Below are positions 7,971 through 12,077 of a stretch of DNA of 12,077 nt, piece after piece. A model generated the notes under the pieces. It was not told where the DNA came from and ran no database searches. It saw only the letters and a list, made by a program, of their open reading frames with translations. The first letter of the stretch is position 1. The number at the start of each line of letters is the position of its first letter. Source of the DNA: an uncultured Prevotella sp. (lineage in GTDB: Bacteria; Bacteroidota; Bacteroidia; Bacteroidales; Bacteroidaceae); assembly GCA_945614335.1 (NCBI GenBank), contig CALZAP010000015.1, positions 1 to 12,077 of the forward strand. The letters are read 5' to 3'. A program made the translations under genes and the position numbers.

Positions 7971-8847
7971 TGTCGTCTACCATTTTTGATTTAGAATTCT
8001 TTCCCAAGATTATCCATCTTCCTCCGAGATGTGGCTTGGCACATCCGCACGGACTGCTGTGTATGGCGTTTTTGTAGTTACACTTCCATGCGAGCCTTAG
8101 TCCTGCAGGTTTCATTGCCATAGTATAGTTTCTTGCCTCCACCGGACTTTCCATGGGTCTTGTCTGCATAGCCTCAAGAGCCTCCATGAGTTGTTCGGCA
8201 AGGTTGTTTTTCCTTATCTTGTACTCTTCTTCAGTTATTCTTTTCGACTTCAGGTCAGGAATATCGGGTGTTTTCTCTCCCCTGTCCTGCGCCAGCAGCG
8301 TGAGCACCCTTTCCCTGAGGGCCTTGTTAGCTTCTTCGTGCAGTATCTCTGCTTCCGATGAGAGTGGCACCATTTTGTCGAGGTTGCTTAGTTGTTCGGC
8401 AATGGCTTGCATTTGCTGGTATTCGGGCATCATCCTCACCCTTTCAAACAGCATTTTCGCATCCTCTGTCAGTGGTTTGCCGCATTGCTTACAGAAGGCG
8501 AACTCGTTCATGGTATTGCATCTCGGGCACACTATTCCGCCCCTGGGGTTTCCGCACTCAGGGCAATACGCCTCTTCTCCTTGAAGGTGTGCTCCACAGA
8601 AAGAGCATGTGTCGGATTTGATATATCTGTGGCACGACTCACAGTAGTCGGCGTCTTCGGGCAGTGGTGCCCCGCAGTTGGGACACAGCGAAGAGTCGAC
8701 GGCATTTCTTGCCATCATGGCTTGCTGGTAGTTTTCTTGCTGTGGACGGCCAAAGGTTCCCGATGTGTATGTGGCATCGTTCTGCCTTTGTTGCATGGTG
8801 CCCTCCATTCCGTGCGTGTATGAATTAAACGAATTTTTATAGTCCAT
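7963..8847 (-). CDS. Triple zinc-ribbon protein, first gene of the kinase operon
   Basis: This is a 294-residue soluble protein without a recognised enzymatic domain. After a polar, Gln-rich N-terminus it carries three zinc ribbons: Cys55/58 with 69/72, Cys81/84 with 95/98, and Cys107/110 with 119/122, of the double-zinc-ribbon type. Residues about 130-235 are charged and probably helical, possibly a coiled coil. The last 40 residues hold another Cys/His cluster (Cys256, His263, Cys267, Cys269, His273), which may be a separate metal site. Related ribbons begin the AAA+ and FHA proteins of the same operon, so a scaffold or adaptor role is plausible. The ATG at 8847 is chosen because the predicted promoter lies about 75 bp upstream; later Met codons (14, 18) cannot be excluded. 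No Shine-Dalgarno sequence precedes it. Its end overlaps the kinase start by 8 bp. The function is unknown. Confidence 0.88.
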   Translation of the reverse strand: MDYKNSFNSYTHGMEGTMQQRQNDATYTSGTFGRPQQENYQQAMMARNAVDSSLCPNCGAPLPEDADYCESCHRYIKSDTCSFCGAHLQGEEAYCPECGNPRGGIVCPRCNTMNEFAFCKQCGKPLTEDAKMLFERVRMMPEYQQMQAIAEQLSNLDKMVPLSSEAEILHEEANKALRERVLTLLAQDRGEKTPDIPDLKSKRITEEEYKIRKNNLAEQLMEALEAMQTRPMESPVEARNYTMAMKPAGLRLAWKCNYKNAIHSSPCGCAKPHLGGRWIILGKNSKSKMVDDNG

Positions 8848-8872
8848 AAGAAGGTTCTTAGAAGAGTTCTTA
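8848..8872. repeat. Two adjacent imperfect 12-13 bp repeats before the operon start codon
   Basis: On the plus strand, AGAAGGTTCTTA (8849-8860) is followed immediately by AGAAGAGTTCTTA (8860-8872). Each copy is itself close to palindromic (AAGAA-GG-TTCTT at 8848-8859). They occupy the leader directly upstream of the first start codon of the kinase operon. The element could be an operator or an RNA structure at the initiation site, but it is short and could be chance. Confidence 0.35.
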
Positions 8873-8880
8873 ATATGTTT

Positions 8881-8899
8881 ACTCCATGCTATATGGAGT
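8881..8899 (-). promoter_or_regulatory. Perfect inverted repeat in the kinase-operon leader
   Basis: The plus-strand sequence ACTCCAT-GCTAT-ATGGAGT has perfect 7-bp arms around a 5-base loop. It falls roughly 20-30 bases downstream of the expected transcription start, inside the untranslated leader of the five-gene operon. It has no U-tract, so it is not a terminator. It could be a repressor site or a leader hairpin that affects mRNA stability or translation. The symmetry is seen directly; the function is inferred. Confidence 0.5.
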
Positions 8900-8920
8900 G
8901 TAGTTTTTGTTTTATGAGTG

Positions 8921-8951
8921 CAAAGATACGTAAAATTCTGAAATATACAAA
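8921..8951 (-). promoter_or_regulatory. Bacteroidota-type promoter for the kinase operon
   Basis: Read on the minus strand, TATCTTTG (8928 to 8921) matches the Bacteroidota -7 consensus TAnnTTTG. TTTG (8951 to 8948) lies 19 bases upstream, the expected position of the -33 element. Transcription should begin a few bases after 8921, giving a leader of about 70 bases before the ATG at 8847. This is the only convincing promoter I see for the five-gene operon. The -33 element shares bases with the U-tract of the peptidase terminator. Confidence 0.8.
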
Positions 8952-8988
8952 AAAAAACGCCAGAAAATTTAAAATCTGACGTTTTTTT
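8949..8988 (-). terminator. Intrinsic terminator of the M13 peptidase gene
   Basis: On the minus strand, AACGTCAGA pairs with TCTGGCGTT (nine pairs including one G-U) around an A/T loop, followed by a run of nine T residues. A run of A residues precedes the stem, lengthening it and allowing it to act in the other direction too. It begins about 25 bases after the peptidase stop codon and separates that gene from the kinase operon. Confidence 0.9.
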
Positions 8989-9011
8989 ATAATGAATTTA
9001 AAAGAATCAAA

Positions 9012-11072
9012 TTACCAGAGTTCGAGTCGTTCTGCCTTCGGAATAAAGAGTTTGTCACCTTCTTTCACACCAAACGCCTCATACCATGCGTCGATGTGTG
9101 GCAGTGCTCCGTTCACTCTCCATCGTCCAAGGGAGTGTGGGTCTGTCTTGGTGCGGTTGCGTATTTCCTCTTCAGTAATGTTGCCTGCCCACACTCCGGC
9201 ATAGGCCATGAAGAATCGCTGTTCCGGTGTGTAACCATCTTTGTTTTCGGACTTTGCGTCCTTTGTGGCATTTTTGAACGCTGTGAACGACACCTGCAGT
9301 CCACCGTGGTCGGCAAGGTTTTCGCCGAGTGTAAACCGGCCGTTGGCGTTCAGGTCGGGCAGCACCTTAATATTTGAGAAGAAGCTGTCGAGGAGGTCTG
9401 CTTTCTCGTTAAATTTTTTAGCGTCATCATCAGTCCACCAGCCTTTCATGTTGCCATCTTTGTCATAATTGCGTCCACTGTCGTCAAAACCGTGGGTCAT
9501 CTCGTGGCCTATCACCACTCCGATGGCTCCATAGTTGAATGCGTCGTCGGCCTGTGGGTCGAAGAATGGCGGCTGTAGGATGCCGGCCGGGAAACAGATT
9601 TCGTTGGTGGTTGGGTTGTAGTATGCGTTAACTGTCTGCGGAGTCATTCCCCACTGGTCCCTGTCCACTGGCTTGCCGAGAGTCTTCTCGAGTTCCCTCT
9701 TGTGCCAGAACATCCGGCAGGCGAGAATGTTGTCATAGTAAGACTTGCTTGGGTCGATAACGAGCGAGCTCACGTCTTCCCACTTGTCAGGGTATCCTAT
9801 CTTCACGTAGAAGGTGCTGAGTTTTTCGAGTGCGTTTTTCTTTGTCTCGTCCCCCATCCAGTCTTGTTCCTTGATGCGTTCTCCGAGAGCTGTCTGCAGG
9901 TTTCTCACGAGGGTCACCATTCTTTCTTTCGAGGAAGCTGGGAAATACTTCTCCACATATATTTTTCCGAGGGCCTCTCCCATTACACCTTCCACCTGCT
10001 GTGTGGCACGTTTCCAGAGCGGATAGTCTTCCTTACGTCCCGACATAGTCTTTCCGAAGAAGTCGAAATTGGCGGCTATTGTATTCTCGTCAAGGTATGA
10101 CACTCCGCTCATTATCTGTCCCCACTCCATGTAGTCGCGATACTCGTCGGCTGTGATCGAGCCTATGAGTTTGTCTGCAGCCTCAACAAACAGCGGCTGT
10201 CCCACCACGAGGTTGTCGATATACTTAAGGTCGATGCCGGCAGCCTGCAGCTGTCTGTCGAGCTTAATGTTTGGATAGCGTTTGTTGAAGTCTTCGCGGG
10301 TCACCCTGTTGTAGTTGGCTTCAGGGTCGCGCAGCTCAGCCGGCGACTTGGCAGCCTTGGCGAGTTCGGTCTCGAGCTTCATCACGTTTGCCATCTTTTT
10401 CTCTGCTTGAGCTTCACTAAAGCCAAACAGGGTGAACATTCTGGTTATGTGTTTCTTATACGCCTCGCGAATAGCCTTTGTCGCGGGGTCTTCATCGAGG
10501 TAGTACGACTTCTGTCTCAGTGTCATTCCTCCCTGCCAGATGTTCAGGATGTTCTGTGTGGAGTTCTTTCTGTCGGTGCCATACCAAGCTCCCACGAACT
10601 CGTTGTTGCCATACTTTGCGTATGCCAGCTGCACGTCGAAGAGTTGCTCCTTTGTCTTGGCCTGTTCGAGCTGTTTGATGAAAGGCATGAGCGGTTTAAT
10701 GCCGTCGGCTGCACGTCTTGCCGAGTCGGTGGCGAGCTTGTACAGGTCGCTGAGTTTACGCTCCACGCTTCCCTCCTTGTAGTTCACGTTCTTGAGGTCG
10801 TTGAGGATTGAGTTGATACGTTTGTTGTTGTTTTCGGCAAGTTGGTCGAAACTGCCGTAGCGTGAGTAAGCCGCAGGCAGCGGGTTGTTTTTCATCCATC
10901 CTCCGCAAGCGAACTGATAGAAATCGTCTGCGGGACGTGCGGTCTTGTCGAGATTGTCTACTGGAATGCCTGTCGAGAGGCTTCCCTGTGCCATAGCCCC
11001 GGAAGTAGCCGAGGCCATTGCCATGATTGTCATAATTGTTTTTATTTTCATAGTTTTTGAATTATTGCCCAT
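9012..11072 (-). CDS. Exported M13-family zinc metallopeptidase (neprilysin/PepO-like)
   Basis: This 686-residue endopeptidase of the M13 family cleaves oligopeptides. The zinc site is HEMTH (523-527, catalytic Glu524) with the third ligand Glu584 in ENLADHGG (584-591, Asp588). NAYY (482-485) matches the substrate-backbone-binding strand. His646 and Arg652 in PHSLGRWR match the conserved His and Arg of neprilysin (711 and 717). The protein ends in LELW, resembling the family's C-terminal Trp. The N-terminus is a signal peptide: basic residues near 6-11, a Met/Ala-rich core, and probable cleavage after AMA at residue 28, giving a periplasmic or secreted enzyme rather than a lipoprotein. I chose the ATG at 11072 because AAGGAG lies 8 bases upstream; the internal Met8 would also give a sound signal peptide. 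Length and motifs indicate an intact, active enzyme. It has its own terminator, and no promoter is visible just upstream. Confidence 0.96.
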   Translation of the reverse strand: MGNNSKTMKIKTIMTIMAMASATSGAMAQGSLSTGIPVDNLDKTARPADDFYQFACGGWMKNNPLPAAYSRYGSFDQLAENNNKRINSILNDLKNVNYKEGSVERKLSDLYKLATDSARRAADGIKPLMPFIKQLEQAKTKEQLFDVQLAYAKYGNNEFVGAWYGTDRKNSTQNILNIWQGGMTLRQKSYYLDEDPATKAIREAYKKHITRMFTLFGFSEAQAEKKMANVMKLETELAKAAKSPAELRDPEANYNRVTREDFNKRYPNIKLDRQLQAAGIDLKYIDNLVVGQPLFVEAADKLIGSITADEYRDYMEWGQIMSGVSYLDENTIAANFDFFGKTMSGRKEDYPLWKRATQQVEGVMGEALGKIYVEKYFPASSKERMVTLVRNLQTALGERIKEQDWMGDETKKNALEKLSTFYVKIGYPDKWEDVSSLVIDPSKSYYDNILACRMFWHKRELEKTLGKPVDRDQWGMTPQTVNAYYNPTTNEICFPAGILQPPFFDPQADDAFNYGAIGVVIGHEMTHGFDDSGRNYDKDGNMKGWWTDDDAKKFNEKADLLDSFFSNIKVLPDLNANGRFTLGENLADHGGLQVSFTAFKNATKDAKSENKDGYTPEQRFFMAYAGVWAGNITEEEIRNRTKTDPHSLGRWRVNGALPHIDAWYEAFGVKEGDKLFIPKAERLELW

Positions 11073-11080
11073 GTTTATGT

Positions 11081-11086
11081 CTCCTT
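11081..11086 (-). promoter_or_regulatory. Shine-Dalgarno sequence of the M13 peptidase, formed by the last repeat unit
   Basis: The minus strand reads AAGGAG, then 8 bases, then the ATG at 11072-11070. This is a textbook ribosome binding site. It stands out because the other starts in the window lack one. It consists of the end of the 8-bp repeat array plus one flanking base, and it supports the upstream Met as the peptidase start. Confidence 0.7.
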
Positions 11087-11140
11087 AACTCCTTAACTCC
11101 TTCACTCCTTAACTCCTTCACTCCTTAACTCCTTAACTCC

Positions 11141-11153
<13 letters not shown>
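11082..11153. repeat. Nine-copy tandem array of the 8-bp unit TCCTTAAC (GTTAAGGA on the coding strand)
   Basis: Nine head-to-tail units fill 72 bp between and across two genes. Seven are TCCTTAAC; the third (11098-11105) and fifth (11114-11121), counted from the left, are TCCTTCAC. A partial unit (TCCT) follows to 11157. The array covers the last codons and stop of the ABC-F gene (stop at 11141-11143) and ends as the ribosome binding site of the peptidase gene. On the coding strand every unit, together with the next base, contains AAGGAG. A near-perfect short tandem array of this kind is prone to copy-number change by replication slippage. Because 8 is not a multiple of 3 and the standard unit contains TAA, every reading frame is closed within the array. 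Confidence 0.97.

Positions 11154-12077
<924 letters not shown>

Noticed and set aside
339..8847. Type VI secretion or TerY-P locus
   Set aside because: Kinase, FHA and PP2C recall these systems, but no sheath, baseplate, ClpV, vWA or TerD genes are in the window, and the AAA+ modules are of the CbxX/CfqX type rather than ClpV.
8848..8920. Riboswitch in the kinase-operon leader
   Set aside because: The leader is only about 70 bases and shows one short hairpin and small repeats. No known riboswitch core could be matched.

Overview
The window looks like a chromosomal segment of a Bacteroidota bacterium, most likely of the Bacteroidales and perhaps a Prevotella relative. The reasons are a Bacteroidota-type promoter (a -7 element of the form TAnnTTTG with an upstream TTTG), A/T-rich leaders with almost no Shine-Dalgarno sequences, base composition near one half GC by eye, and the gene families present. 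The genus is a guess from sequence style. Every gene lies on the minus strand, so transcription runs from high to low coordinates. No tRNA, rRNA, CRISPR array, insertion sequence or attachment site was seen, and no gene-free stretch reaches 300 bases.

From right to left (5' to 3' of the transcripts), the window opens inside an ABC-F type ATPase gene (11141-12077, 5' end missing). Its last codons run into an array of nine 8-bp repeats (11082-11153). The final repeat unit supplies a good Shine-Dalgarno sequence for an exported M13 zinc metallopeptidase (9012-11072). An intrinsic terminator (8949-8988) closes that unit. Its U-tract overlaps the -33 element of the next promoter (8921-8951).

That promoter drives the main subject of the window, a tightly packed five-gene signalling operon (339-8847). 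It encodes a triple zinc-ribbon protein, a large Ser/Thr protein kinase with C-terminal membrane segments, a 1105-residue protein with an N-terminal zinc ribbon and four tandem CbxX/CfqX-type AAA+ modules, a zinc-ribbon/FHA protein, and a PP2C-type phosphatase. The gene ends overlap by 8 and 4 bp or lie 44 and 5 bp apart. The set has a phosphate writer (kinase), reader (FHA) and eraser (PP2C) around a multi-module ATPase. Zinc ribbons recur in the three non-enzymatic or remodelling components. The simplest reading is a membrane-anchored, phosphorylation-controlled protein-remodelling machine. Its substrate is not evident from the sequence, and I do not recognise the set as a named system.

The window ends inside metA (homoserine O-acyltransferase, methionine biosynthesis), which starts only 24 bp after the phosphatase gene with no visible terminator or promoter between them.
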